The position numbers and the translations under genes were made by a program. From positions 1 through 14,827 of the forward strand of contig CAMYBO010000018.1 in the NCBI GenBank assembly GCA_947254045.1: 14,827 nucleotides of DNA. Reading direction: 5' to 3'. The notes under the pieces were generated by a model that made no database searches, was not told the DNA's origin, and saw nothing but the letters and a program-made list of their open reading frames with translations. This document shows positions 1 through 7,956 of this stretch, one piece after another (within the stretch, counting starts at the first letter, position 1; each line of letters begins with the position of its first letter). This stretch comes from an uncultured Granulicatella sp. GTDB taxonomy: Bacteria > Bacillota > Bacilli > Lactobacillales > Aerococcaceae.

Positions 1-1
1 G

Positions 2-2119
2 CAAATTGATACAGTTTTAGCTTTATTAGAAGATGGCAATACTGTGCCTTTTATTGCACGTTATCGTAAAGATCAAACAGGGAGTTTGGATGAAGTTCAA
101 ATTCGTGAAATTGAAGAAAGACATCGTTATTTAGTAAATTTTGAGAAAAGAAAAGACGAAGTTATTCGATTAATTGATGAACAAGAAAAATTAACAGATG
201 AAATCTTAAATGATTTAATGAAAGCAAAAACTTTAACCGCTTTAGAAGATATTTATCGCCCATTTAAACAAAAGAAACGTACGAAAGCGACGATTGCCAA
301 AGAAGCAGGACTAGAGCCGTTAGCTGAATTTTTATTAGCTTGTACAGCAGATGATGTTGAAGCAAAAGCTGCAACATTCGTTAACGAAGAAAAAGAAATT
401 CTTACAGTAGAAGATGCGTTAAATGGAGCGTTAGAAATTATTGCTGAGAAAATCTCCGATAATGCGCATTACCGAAAATTACTTCGTGAATACACCGTTC
501 AAAAAGCCATGCTAGTTACGAGCTTAAAAGACGAAGAAAAAGATGAAAAACACGTATACGAAATGTATTATGAGTATCAAGAATTGGTAAAAACCATTGT
601 TCCACACCGAATTTTAGCAGTAAATCGTGCTGAAAAAGAAGGCGTGCTTAAAGTTAGCTTGGAAGTTGATGCAACTATTCCATTAGAAAAAATCATGAAA
701 AAAGAAATTTCAAATGCAGCTTCTCCATCTGCGACTTATATAAAAACTGCAATTGAGGATAGTGTTAAACGTTTTATTGCGCCTGCGATTGAACGTGAAA
801 TTCGTTCTGAATTAACAGAGAAAGCTCAAACTCAGGCGATTGAAATTTTTGGAGAAAATTTACAAAATCTATTATTACAAGCACCGATGAAAGGACATGT
901 GATCCTAGGATTAGACCCAGCGTATCGAACAGGGTGTAAGTTAGCCATTATAGATGAAACAGGGAAAGTGTTAGATAAAGCTGTCATCTATCCGCACCAA
1001 GGAGCAAGTGACTTTAAGCGAGCTCAAGCAGGAACAACATTCAAGAAATTATTGGAAGATTATCAAGTTACTTTAGTGGCGATTGGAAATGGAACTGCAA
1101 GCCGTGAATCGGAAGCTTTTGTCAGTGAACAGATTAAAGGGATGAATCGTAAAATTTACTATACAATTGTTAGTGAAGCAGGAGCCTCTGTTTATTCTGC
1201 AAGTGAAATTGCACGAAAAGAATTCCCGGATTATCAAGTAGAAGAACGTTCCGCAGTAAGTATTGCTCGTCGCTTGCAAGATCCATTAGCAGAATTAGTG
1301 AAAATTGATCCAAAAGCAGTAGGAGTAGGACAATATCAACATGATGTAAGTCAAAAACAACTAGATGCAAAATTAGACATTGTGGTTGAAACTGCCGTGA
1401 ATAAAGTTGGTGTCAATGTCAATACAGCAAGTGCTGCTCTATTAGAACATATTGCAGGACTAACTAAAACGACTGCTGCGAATGTGGTTGCTTATCGTGA
1501 TGAAAATGGAAAATTCACGAATCGTTCTCAATTGAAAAAAGTTCCTCGATTAGGACCGAAAGCTTTCGAACAAGCAGTAGGATTTTTAAGAATTGTAGAT
1601 GGTAAAAACCCACTTGATGGAACAGATATCCACCCAGAGTCTTATGAATTTGCAGAAAAGATTCTAGAAAAAATTCAAGCTAAAAAAATAGAAATTGGGA
1701 CAGAAAAAGTAGAACAAGCCTTAGCCGCTTTAGATAAAAAGGCATTATCTACTGAACTAGGAATTGGACTTGAAACTTTAGAATTAATTTTTGCCGGATT
1801 AACAAAACCGGGAAGAGATCCTCGTGAAGAAGTTGATTCCCCAATTTTAAGAAGTGATGTGTTATCTATGGAAGATATTCAAGTCGGAATGGAATTACAA
1901 GGAACGATTCGTAATGTAGTCGATTTTGGAGCATTCGTGGATATCGGTGTGAAACAAGATGGCTTAGTTCATATCTCAAGAATGAAACAAGGATTCGTGA
2001 AGCATCCAAGTGATGTCGTTGCAGTTGGAGATATTGTAACAGTATGGGTTATTGAAATAGATATGAAAAAAGGAAGAGTAGCTTTATCGATGCTACCACC
2101 TGTTGAAAAAGAAGCTTAA
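2..2119 (+). CDS. tex: Tex, S1-domain RNA-binding transcription accessory protein (5' end cut off)
   Basis: The reading frame is open from base 2, so the gene starts before the window; the GTG at 44 is internal. About 705 residues are visible, against roughly 720 for Bacillus Tex (YdcI), so only some 15 are missing. Visible in order: the N-terminal Tex region with NTVPFIARYRK; a YqgF/RNase H-like domain beginning HVILGLDPAYRTG (about nt 896); a helix-hairpin-helix region with VGVNVNTAS and VPRLGPKAFEQAVGF (about 1406-1600); and a C-terminal S1 RNA-binding domain with GTIRNVVDFGAFVDIGV and DGLVHIS (about 1871-2085). Tex is a cytoplasmic nucleic-acid-binding protein; the family is linked to transcription and RNA metabolism, with a precise role still debated. 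A hairpin terminator follows about 65 bp downstream, so the gene ends its own transcription unit. Identification is firm. Confidence 0.96.
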   Translation, partial: QIDTVLALLEDGNTVPFIARYRKDQTGSLDEVQIREIEERHRYLVNFEKRKDEVIRLIDEQEKLTDEILNDLMKAKTLTALEDIYRPFKQKKRTKATIAKEAGLEPLAEFLLACTADDVEAKAATFVNEEKEILTVEDALNGALEIIAEKISDNAHYRKLLREYTVQKAMLVTSLKDEEKDEKHVYEMYYEYQELVKTIVPHRILAVNRAEKEGVLKVSLEVDATIPLEKIMKKEISNAASPSATYIKTAIEDSVKRFIAPAIEREIRSELTEKAQTQAIEIFGENLQNLLLQAPMKGHVILGLDPAYRTGCKLAIIDETGKVLDKAVIYPHQGASDFKRAQAGTTFKKLLEDYQVTLVAIGNGTASRESEAFVSEQIKGMNRKIYYTIVSEAGASVYSASEIARKEFPDYQVEERSAVSIARRLQDPLAELVKIDPKAVGVGQYQHDVSQKQLDAKLDIVVETAVNKVGVNVNTASAALLEHIAGLTKTTAANVVAYRDENGKFTNRSQLKKVPRLGPKAFEQAVGFLRIVDGKNPLDGTDIHPESYEFAEKILEKIQAKKIEIGTEKVEQALAALDKKALSTELGIGLETLELIFAGLTKPGRDPREEVDSPILRSDVLSMEDIQVGMELQGTIRNVVDFGAFVDIGVKQDGLVHISRMKQGFVKHPSDVVAVGDIVTVWVIEIDMKKGRVALSMLPPVEKEA

Positions 2120-2183
2120 CTAAAGAGAGTGTTCGACAAATTCTGTTGGCTTACTCTTTGACACTTTGTAGAAGTTAAAAGAA

Positions 2184-2223
2184 TCCTAAATGTTGTTACG
2201 ACAATGTTTTAGGAGCCTTTTTT
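2184..2223 (+). terminator. Rho-independent terminator after tex
   Basis: TCCTAAA at 2184-2190 pairs with TTTAGGA at 2208-2214. The inner TGTTGT/ACAATG arms continue the stem with two G-U pairs and one bulged T around a TACG loop. Six T follow at 2218-2223. A weaker hairpin (TCGACA, loop AATTC, TGTTGG) lies in the tex 3' untranslated stretch at about 2134-2150. Confidence 0.8.
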
Positions 2224-2224
2224 G

Positions 2225-2393
2225 TTTTGAAAAATGCGTACTTTTTGTAATTTTTTTGTAATTTAAATATTTTTGGTTTTATCGAAAGAGTAGTTATGCC
2301 TTTTTCTCTGGAGTGAGAAATAGAATGTCAAGCATCCGTTATTCGGTAAAAAAGGATAGAAATATTATTCTGATGTATAATAAATTATGAAAA
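2225..2393. other. Intergenic stretch without a recognisable gene
   Basis: Together with the RNA at 2406-2511 and the ylaN promoter, this belongs to a roughly 500-bp gap between tex and ylaN. It is very AT-rich. It contains a tandem TTTTTGTAATT motif (about 2251-2272), a small TTTCTC/GAGAAA inverted repeat (about 2303-2320) and a 21-codon frame at 2325-2390 that I do not believe is a gene. Nothing else can be supported. Confidence 0.5.
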
Positions 2394-2399
2394 TATAAT
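2376..2399 (+). promoter_or_regulatory. Candidate promoter of the small RNA
   Basis: There are two perfect TATAAT boxes, at 2376-2381 and 2394-2399. The second would start transcription near 2406, a few bases before the RNA's first hairpin. No good -35 hexamer is visible at the right distance (TGATGT at 2371-2376 is poor). The call therefore rests on the -10 boxes and on the structure downstream. Confidence 0.45.
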
Positions 2400-2406
2400 A
2401 AAGGTA

Positions 2407-2435
2407 CAAAAAGAGTCGAGCGCCAACTCGACTCT
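2407..2435 (-). terminator. Possible minus-strand terminator formed by the RNA's 5' hairpin
   Basis: Read on the minus strand, the perfect 9-bp stem AGAGTCGAG/CTCGACTCT is followed directly by TTTTTGT, which is a good intrinsic terminator. It would stop transcription coming from the ylaN side toward tex. That fits a locus once transcribed from both strands. Confidence 0.5.
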
Positions 2436-2463
2436 GATGTAGCCTATTGCAAAGATGGTAGCT

Positions 2464-2511
2464 AAATAACATTGCTCAATCGACCAAAGTCGTGAGCGGT
2501 GTTATTTTTTT
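2464..2511 (+). terminator. Terminator of the small RNA
   Basis: The arms 2464-2478 (AAATAACATTGCTCA) and 2493-2507 pair along their full length, with two U-G pairs that exist only on the plus-strand transcript. An inner CGAC/GTCG stem has a CAAA loop. Seven T follow at 2505-2511. On the minus strand the U-G pairs become C/A mismatches and there is no T run, so it works mainly in the plus direction. Confidence 0.85.
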
Positions 2512-2581
2512 GTTTTCATTTCTATTCGTTCGCTCTATCCATTAAAATTTCTCATCATTCTTTAGTTCATCATATGCTTTG

Positions 2582-2590
2582 TGGTATAAT
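2582..2590 (+). promoter_or_regulatory. Extended -10 promoter of the ylaN-ftsW-pyc-ylbG operon
   Basis: TGGTATAAT at 2582-2590 is a perfect extended -10 element (TGnTATAAT). The -35 region is weak (TTAGTT at 2562-2567), as is usual when an extended -10 is present. Transcription would start near 2597, leaving a leader of about 30 nt before ylaN. Confidence 0.75.
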
Positions 2591-2625
2591 CATTTTGAGT
2601 TATTTTATTCAAAAGGAGATAGACG

Positions 2626-2907
2626 ATGTCAGATTTAAAGCAAAATTTTGCACTTGATCAATTAAAAGACAATGCTAATAAAATTTACCAATTAATTAAT
2701 CAACAAAAAAATCACCTATGTATTGCGAAATGCCCTGCATTTGAAGAAGTGGTAGATACACAATTGTTTGGTTTATCTAAACAAGTGGAATTTGCCGTAG
2801 CGATTGGTGTGGTGGAAGCCAATGAAGGTCATCAGTTAATGGCAGATTTAGAATATGCCTTGAATGAAGTATATAGCGATGTATATGAGAAAAATTGGCA
2901 ATCTTAA
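2626..2907 (+). CDS. ylaN: YlaN family protein (UPF0358), Fur-linked iron homeostasis factor
   Basis: A 93-residue soluble protein, about the usual length for the YlaN/UPF0358 family of Bacillus, Staphylococcus and Lactobacillales. It looks wholly helical, with no signal or membrane segment. Family-typical segments are ALDQLKDNANKIYQLI near the start, then CPAFEEVVDTQLFGLSKQVEFAVAIG and GHQLMADLEYALNEVY. A strong ribosome site (AAAAGGAG at 2611-2618) precedes the ATG by a normal distance. Family knowledge: YlaN binds iron and interacts with the repressor Fur in Bacillus and Staphylococcus, and cells need it mainly under iron limitation. Its place directly before ftsW and pyc matches B. subtilis ylaN-ftsW-pycA. 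It is the first gene of the operon, 22 bp before ftsW. I see no Fur box in its promoter. Confidence 0.93.
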   Translation: MSDLKQNFALDQLKDNANKIYQLINQQKNHLCIAKCPAFEEVVDTQLFGLSKQVEFAVAIGVVEANEGHQLMADLEYALNEVYSDVYEKNWQS

Positions 2908-2929
2908 AGAAAGTTAGAGGTTTATTATT

Positions 2930-4228
2930 TTGAACATAAAAGATAAACTAAAAAGTTTTTTCCAAGTTGATATCATTATATTAATGCTCTTTATTGTATT
3001 ATCCATTTTTGGAGTAGTGATGGTTTATAGTGCTAGTAGTTATTTTTCATTGGCTACACTAGGAAATTCAGAATATTTTTTATATCGTCAATTAGCCTTT
3101 CTAGTTTTGGGGTTCATTCTGGCAATCGTTATTGCTAATTTTGGAAGAAGTTTCTTTTTAAAGGAAAGATTGTTACAAATTTCTTATGGGATATTGATTC
3201 TTCTTCTTATCTTTGTTTTAACCCAAACTGGAATTAAAGGGGCAAGAAGTTGGATTAATTTGCGACTTTTTAATTTGCAACCTTCTGAATTTGCCAAAGT
3301 GATTTTAATTTGGGCGAGTGCTTTTTATTATAACAAGTTTAAGGACACGCATGATTGGAAATTATTATATAGAGTTCCAATAGGTATGATGGTTTTAGTG
3401 AATCTGTTAGTGTTAATTCAACCAGACTTTGGGACGGTAATGATTATTACGCTGATGATGTGGTTACTTGCCTTGACGACTGGATATTCTAAGCGAGCTC
3501 TTGGAATTTCTGGAGGATTATTTGTATTAGGCTATTTATTTACATTTTTACCGATTTCGATTATTCAGTATGTGCCATTTATTAAGTCGTACCAAGTTGG
3601 TCGATTTCTTTCATTCCATAATCCTTGGGCTGACACGAGTGGTGTAGGTTATCAATCCATCCAAGGGTTCTTAGCTTTAGCAAGAGGTGGATTAACAGGT
3701 ACTGGTTTATCGAGTTCTATTCAAAAAACAGGATTTTTACCCGAGGCTCATACCGATTTTATTTTAGCGATTGTTGGCGAGGAATTAGGATTTTTTATGG
3801 TATGGTTAGTGTTAATTGTTCTCTTTTTCCTAATCATTTATATCATTTGGAAGGCTCTATCTTGTCGTTCCTCTTTTGCTAGATATATTTGTTTAGGGGT
3901 TGGAATTTTTCTATTAGTACAAAGTAGTGTTAATATTGGAGCATTACTAGGACTTGCTCCGATTACTGGGGTTCCATTACCGTTTTTAAGTTATGGCGGT
4001 TCTAGTTTAATTGTTTCAAGTATTGCGATAGGAATGGTTCTATTTGCATTGAAATATGATAAAGAATACCTTGAAGAAGTTAAAAATAAAATTAGACTGA
4101 ATGAGTTGAAACTTGAGGAAGATAAAAAAGATGAAAGTTCTCAAGAAGAACCTTTAGATGAAAAGAAAGAATTGATTGACGAAAAGGAGGAAGAGCATGA
4201 AGAGCATGAAGAAATTACTGGTGGCTAA
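2930..4228 (+). CDS. ftsW: FtsW, septal peptidoglycan polymerase (SEDS family)
   Basis: A 432-residue polytopic membrane protein with about ten hydrophobic segments. SEDS proteins polymerise lipid II into glycan strands with a partner class B penicillin-binding protein; FtsW acts at the division septum. SEDS signatures seen: GARSWINL (104-111), QPSEFAK (117-123), QPDFGT (164-169), PEAHTDFILAIVGEELG (271-287), whose Asp276 matches the catalytic aspartate of the family, and GVPLPFLSYGGSSL (347-360). The start is TTG at 2930, nine bases after AGAGG; no better ATG exists before the first membrane segment. I call FtsW rather than RodA because of the ylaN and pyc neighbours. The C-terminal 45 or so residues form a very acidic tail (DEKEEEHEEHEE) that also carries the pyc ribosome site and start, so part of that tail may be shaped by the overlapping signal. 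Confidence 0.94.
   Translation: MNIKDKLKSFFQVDIIILMLFIVLSIFGVVMVYSASSYFSLATLGNSEYFLYRQLAFLVLGFILAIVIANFGRSFFLKERLLQISYGILILLLIFVLTQTGIKGARSWINLRLFNLQPSEFAKVILIWASAFYYNKFKDTHDWKLLYRVPIGMMVLVNLLVLIQPDFGTVMIITLMMWLLALTTGYSKRALGISGGLFVLGYLFTFLPISIIQYVPFIKSYQVGRFLSFHNPWADTSGVGYQSIQGFLALARGGLTGTGLSSSIQKTGFLPEAHTDFILAIVGEELGFFMVWLVLIVLFFLIIYIIWKALSCRSSFARYICLGVGIFLLVQSSVNIGALLGLAPITGVPLPFLSYGGSSLIVSSIAIGMVLFALKYDKEYLEEVKNKIRLNELKLEEDKKDESSQEEPLDEKKELIDEKEEEHEEHEEITGG
4182..4190 (+). promoter_or_regulatory. Ribosome binding site that fixes the pyc start
   Basis: AAAAGGAGG lies inside the ftsW tail. It stands six bases before the ATG at 4197 and 15 before the ATG at 4206, and it is downstream of the in-frame TTG at 4176. 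Only the 4197 start has ideal spacing. Confidence 0.75.
4191..4208 (+). repeat. 9-bp tandem duplication across the pyc start
   Basis: AAGAGCATG occurs twice back to back (4191-4199 and 4200-4208). In the pyc frame it yields MKSMKK with two ATG codons; in the ftsW frame it yields EEHEEHEE. Confidence 0.9.
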
Positions 4229-7200
4229 TCGTGGAGAAATTGCGATTCGTGTATTTCGTGCCGCTGCAGAATTAGGGATTGAGACGGTTGGTATTTTTGC
4301 CAAGGAAGATGATCATTCATTGCACCGTTTCAAAGCGGATGAAGCCTATTTAGTTGGAGAAGGTAAGAAGCCAACGGAAGCTTATCTAGATATGGATGAT
4401 ATTATTCGTATTGCGAAACAATCAGGGGCAGATGCTGTTCATCCTGGTTATGGTTTTTTATCTGAAAATATTGATTTTGCTAGAAAATGTCAAGAAGCTG
4501 GACTTACCTTTGTTGGGCCTCGTTTAGAACATTTAGATATTTTAGGAGATAAATTAAAAGCAAAAGCTGCGGCGTATAAGGCTGGTTTACAATCCATTCC
4601 TGGGACAGAAGGGACAGTGTCTTCTGTTCAAGAAATTTATGAGTTTGGGGAACAATTTGGATATCCAATTATGATAAAAGCGGCACTTGGTGGCGGCGGT
4701 CGTGGAATGCGTGTTGTTTATCGTAAGGAAGATGTTCAAGATAGTTATGACCGTGCCGTCGGAGAAGCGATTAAAGCCTTTGGTGCTGGAGAATGTTATG
4801 TGGAAAAATATATTGAAAATCCACAACATATCGAAGTGCAAATTTTAGGGGATGAACATGGAAATGTTGTGCATTTATTTGAACGTGATTGTTCTGTTCA
4901 AAGACGACATCAGAAAGTGATTGAAGTAGCTCCATGTGTTTCTCTATCAGAAGAGATGCGCTCCAAAATTTGTAATGCTACAGCTAGCTTTATGAAAGAA
5001 ATTGGTTATGTCAATGCAGGGACAGTTGAGTTTTTATTAGATGGAAATCAATTTTACTTTATTGAAGTGAATCCAAGAATCCAAGTAGAGCATACAATTA
5101 CTGAATTGATTACAGGAATTGATATTGTTCAAGCACAATTAAAAATTGCACAAGGGTTGGATTTGCATCAAGAAATTGGCATTCCTACACAAGAAAACTT
5201 AACTTTTAGTGGTGCTGCGATTCAATGTCGTATTACTACTGAAAATCCTGAAAACAACTTCTTACCAGATACTGGTAAAATTAATACGTATCGTTCACCA
5301 GGTGGATTAGGTATTCGTTTAGATGCAGGAAATGCATTCCAAGGAAATGTTGTTACGCCATATTTTGATTCGTTACTAGTAAAAGTTTGTACGTATGGGC
5401 GTGATTTTTCTCAAGCAGTTACAACAATGCAACGTGCGTTAAAAGAGTTTAGAATTCGTGGAGTGAAGACGAATATTCCATTTTTAAAAAATGTGATTCA
5501 TCATAATGATTTCTTAACAGGAACAGCTAAAACAACGTTTATCGATACAACACCTGAATTATTTAAGTTTCCAAAGGAAAGTAATCGTGGAAATAAAATT
5601 TTAAAATATATTTCTGAAATTACGGTGAATGGGTATCCAGGAATTCCGCAAGAAACAAAGGCATTCGAGAGACCCACTTATATCGAAACATTGGAGTCTG
5701 TTTCAAAACCAGAAAAAACAGCTAAGCAGTTACTGGATGAAAAAGGTGCGGATGCAGTTTCTAAATGGGTATTAGAACAAGAAAAAGTTCTTTTAACGGA
5801 TACAAGTTTTAGAGATGCGCATCAAAGTTTAATGGCAACAAGAATGCGCTCGATTGATTTAATTCAAGCGGCTCAACAATATGAAGCTGCGGTACCTCAG
5901 TTATTCTCGGCAGAAGTTTGGGGGGGAGCGACTTTTGATACAGCATATCGTTTCTTAACAGAAAACCCATGGAATCGATTAGAAAAAATTCGTAAAGCAA
6001 TGCCAAATACCCTATTACAAATGTTATTGCGTGGATCTAACGCAGTAGGTTATTCGAATTATCCAGATGCGGTCATTCGTGCATTTATTTTAGAAGCAGC
6101 CTCAACAGGTATTGATGTATTTAGAATTTTCGATAGCTTAAACTGGTTGCCTCAAATGGAAGTGAGTATTCAAGCCGTTCGTGAAGCAGGGAAAATTGCA
6201 GAAGCGACAATGTGTTATACAGGTGATGTATTAAATCCAATGCAAACTAAATATACATTAGAATATTATAAACAGTTTGCAAAAGATTTAGAAAAAGCGG
6301 GTGCGCATATGATTGCCATTAAAGATATGGCAGGGTTATTAAAACCTCAAGCAGCTAAACAATTAATTACAACTTTAAAAGAATCAGTGGATATTCCTAT
6401 TCATTTACACACTCATGATTCAAGTGGAAATGGTATTTTAACATTGGCAACAGCAATTGATGCTGGAGTGGATGTAGTGGATGTCGCCTTCAGTGCATTA
6501 GCAGGTGGAACTTCTAATCCAAGTATGGAAACTTTATATCATGGTTTAGAAGGTACGACTCGTCAACCTGAATTAGAGATGGAAAATGTAACAAAATTAA
6601 ATCGTTATTGGGGAACAATTCGCAAATATTATCATGCATTTGATCAAGCGCAAGTTTCTCCAAGTCCTGAAGTTTACTATCATGAAATGCCAGGAGGACA
6701 ATATACGAATTTATACCAACAAGCTAAATCAGTTGGTTTAGGAGAACGTTTCGAAGAGGTAAAAGAAATGTATCACCGTGTAAACCAATTATTTGGAGAT
6801 ATTATTAAAGTAACGCCTTCTTCTAAAGTTGTTGGAGATATGGCATTATTCTGTATTCAAAATGAACTTAATGAAGAAAATATTTATGAAAAAGGATTAA
6901 CACTATCCTTCCCAGAGTCTGTGATTCAATTCTTTAGAGGGGATTTAGGGCAACCAGTTGGAGGCTTTAATGAAAAACTTCAAAAAGTTGTATTAAAAGA
7001 GATTCAACCAATTACCGTTCGCCCAGGTTTATTAGCTCCTGAAGTAGATTTTGAAGAAGTTCGTAAAGAATTAGAAGTTTTACTAGGGCATAAACCAAAA
7101 GACCAACAAGTACTAAGTTATCTCATGTATCCAAAAGTGTATAAAGAATACCAAGAGAGAAAAGAATTATATGGGGACTTAAGTAAATTAGATACGCAGA

Positions 7201-7634
7201 CATTCTTCTATGGAATGCGTATGGGTGAGACGATTCAAATGGAATATGCTCCAGGTAAAGTCTTCATGATTACATTAGTTCAAATTGGGGAACCAGACCA
7301 AGATGGAAATCGTATTATGTTCTATCGATTCAATGGACAAAGTCGAGAAATTATTGTGCATGATGCAAGTGCGACAATGACCACTGTCAAACGTCAAAAA
7401 GCAGATGCGAATGACTTTGGACAAATTGGGGCAACAATGCCAGGTAGTGTCTTAAAAGTATTTGTAACAAAAGGTGAAACTGTTCGTAAAGGACAAGTGT
7501 TACTTGTGACAGAAGCGATGAAGATGGAAACAACGATTCAAGCACCATTTGATGGCGTTGTTGAAACGATTGCTGTTAAAGAACAAGATATGATTGATGT
7601 TAGTGATTTACTATTAACAATTCGTAAAAAATAA
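4197..7634 (+). CDS. pyc: Pyruvate carboxylase, biotin-dependent
   Basis: The protein has 1145 residues from the ATG at 4197, matching the single-chain enzyme (about 1145-1150). It makes oxaloacetate from pyruvate, bicarbonate and ATP, feeding aspartate synthesis and the partial TCA cycle. Biotin carboxylase domain: LLVANRGEIAIR at the start, the glycine-rich ATP loop KAALGGGGRGMR (161-172), and EVNPRIQVEH (290-299). Carboxyltransferase domain from about 530: TDTSFRDAHQ with metal ligand Asp540, the carbamylated lysine Lys709 in AIKDMAGLL, and His738/His740 in HLHTHDSSGN. The C-terminal biotin carrier domain has EAMKMET with biotinyl Lys1109 (codon 7521-7523). All key residues are present, so the enzyme should be active. 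It overlaps ftsW by 32 bp, so translation is probably coupled. Pyruvate carboxylases of Listeria and Lactococcus are inhibited by cyclic di-AMP; whether this one is cannot be read here. Two stop codons stand in tandem at the end. Confidence 0.97.
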   Translation: MKSMKKLLVANRGEIAIRVFRAAAELGIETVGIFAKEDDHSLHRFKADEAYLVGEGKKPTEAYLDMDDIIRIAKQSGADAVHPGYGFLSENIDFARKCQEAGLTFVGPRLEHLDILGDKLKAKAAAYKAGLQSIPGTEGTVSSVQEIYEFGEQFGYPIMIKAALGGGGRGMRVVYRKEDVQDSYDRAVGEAIKAFGAGECYVEKYIENPQHIEVQILGDEHGNVVHLFERDCSVQRRHQKVIEVAPCVSLSEEMRSKICNATASFMKEIGYVNAGTVEFLLDGNQFYFIEVNPRIQVEHTITELITGIDIVQAQLKIAQGLDLHQEIGIPTQENLTFSGAAIQCRITTENPENNFLPDTGKINTYRSPGGLGIRLDAGNAFQGNVVTPYFDSLLVKVCTYGRDFSQAVTTMQRALKEFRIRGVKTNIPFLKNVIHHNDFLTGTAKTTFIDTTPELFKFPKESNRGNKILKYISEITVNGYPGIPQETKAFERPTYIETLESVSKPEKTAKQLLDEKGADAVSKWVLEQEKVLLTDTSFRDAHQSLMATRMRSIDLIQAAQQYEAAVPQLFSAEVWGGATFDTAYRFLTENPWNRLEKIRKAMPNTLLQMLLRGSNAVGYSNYPDAVIRAFILEAASTGIDVFRIFDSLNWLPQMEVSIQAVREAGKIAEATMCYTGDVLNPMQTKYTLEYYKQFAKDLEKAGAHMIAIKDMAGLLKPQAAKQLITTLKESVDIPIHLHTHDSSGNGILTLATAIDAGVDVVDVAFSALAGGTSNPSMETLYHGLEGTTRQPELEMENVTKLNRYWGTIRKYYHAFDQAQVSPSPEVYYHEMPGGQYTNLYQQAKSVGLGERFEEVKEMYHRVNQLFGDIIKVTPSSKVVGDMALFCIQNELNEENIYEKGLTLSFPESVIQFFRGDLGQPVGGFNEKLQKVVLKEIQPITVRPGLLAPEVDFEEVRKELEVLLGHKPKDQQVLSYLMYPKVYKEYQERKELYGDLSKLDTQTFFYGMRMGETIQMEYAPGKVFMITLVQIGEPDQDGNRIMFYRFNGQSREIIVHDASATMTTVKRQKADANDFGQIGATMPGSVLKVFVTKGETVRKGQVLLVTEAMKMETTIQAPFDGVVETIAVKEQDMIDVSDLLLTIRKK

Positions 7635-7651
7635 TAAAGAGAGGAGTAAAC

Positions 7652-7945
7652 ATGGAACAAGTAGAAAGAAGAGCAATTATTGTATGGCTCTATACATTAA
7701 AACCAATAAAACAATTAAAACGTTTCGGCACTATTCATTATATTTCTAAACGTCTAAAATATATTTACTTGTATGTCAATGAAGATGAAGTGAAAAGTGT
7801 CATGGATAAAGTTAGTAAACTTCACTTTGTTCGAAAAGTTGAAGTATCTCCTCGCCATGAAGTTCGAATGGATTTTACACAAATCTTACCAGAATTGCGT
7901 GAGGAAATTGAATTAGAAAAACAAGCATTAGCTACAGAAGCGTAA
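7652..7945 (+). CDS. ylbG: YlbG family protein (DUF2129, UPF0298)
   Basis: A 97-residue basic cytoplasmic protein with no signal or membrane segment. It matches the DUF2129/YlbG family: RRAIIVWLYTLKPIKQLKRFG at the start (residues 6-26), the lysine- and tyrosine-rich stretch YISKRLKYIYLYVN, and the end motif FVRKVEVSPRHEVRMDF. The biochemical function of the family is unknown. In Bacillus ylbG sits directly before rsmD (ylbH) and coaD (ylbI). Here the same order holds, but a terminator and a new promoter separate it from rsmD, and it is instead the last gene of the ftsW-pyc operon. The ribosome site AGGAG at 7642-7646 lies five bases before the ATG. The identification is good and the role is open. 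Confidence 0.9.
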   Translation: MEQVERRAIIVWLYTLKPIKQLKRFGTIHYISKRLKYIYLYVNEDEVKSVMDKVSKLHFVRKVEVSPRHEVRMDFTQILPELREEIELEKQALATEA

Positions 7946-7956
7946 TCTTTATGTGT

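Larger units (their letters stand above)
2406..2511 (+). ncRNA. Candidate Fst-type type I antitoxin RNA (RNA II-like), apparently orphan
   Basis: The transcript is inferred as about 105 nt. It opens with a perfect 9-bp hairpin (AGAGTCGAG 2412-2420, loop CGCCAA, CTCGACTCT 2427-2435). A linker follows with two near-identical direct repeats, GATGTAGC (2436-2443) and GATGGTAGC (2454-2462). It ends in a long terminator hairpin with a T run. Hairpin, two short repeats and an AATAAC...GTTATT terminator is the arrangement I know for RNA II antitoxins of the Enterococcus par/Fst family and its chromosomal relatives in Lactobacillales. In those loci the toxin is transcribed convergently from the other strand and encodes a roughly 30-residue membrane peptide. 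The opposite strand here (2512-2625) has no hydrophobic open frame. The assignment rests on remembered family architecture and no covariance search was possible. It could be another unrelated small RNA; that a structured, terminated RNA exists here is more certain than its family. Confidence 0.55.

Noticed and set aside
2121..2183. Riboswitch or T-box in the stretch after the tex stop
   Set aside because: It follows a gene end, has only short imperfect stems and no T-box or known aptamer motif, and leads to a plain terminator with no gene after it.
2325..2390. A 21-codon plus-strand frame (MSSIRYSVKKDRN...) with GGAG upstream
   Set aside because: The spacing to GGAG is 11 bases, the peptide is low-complexity and basic, and its end coincides with the small RNA promoter. 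No family resemblance; probably chance.
4176..4196. TTG at 4176 as the pyc start, adding MTKRRKS
   Set aside because: The ribosome site AAAAGGAGG lies downstream of this TTG, so it cannot serve it. The ATG at 4197 has ideal spacing.
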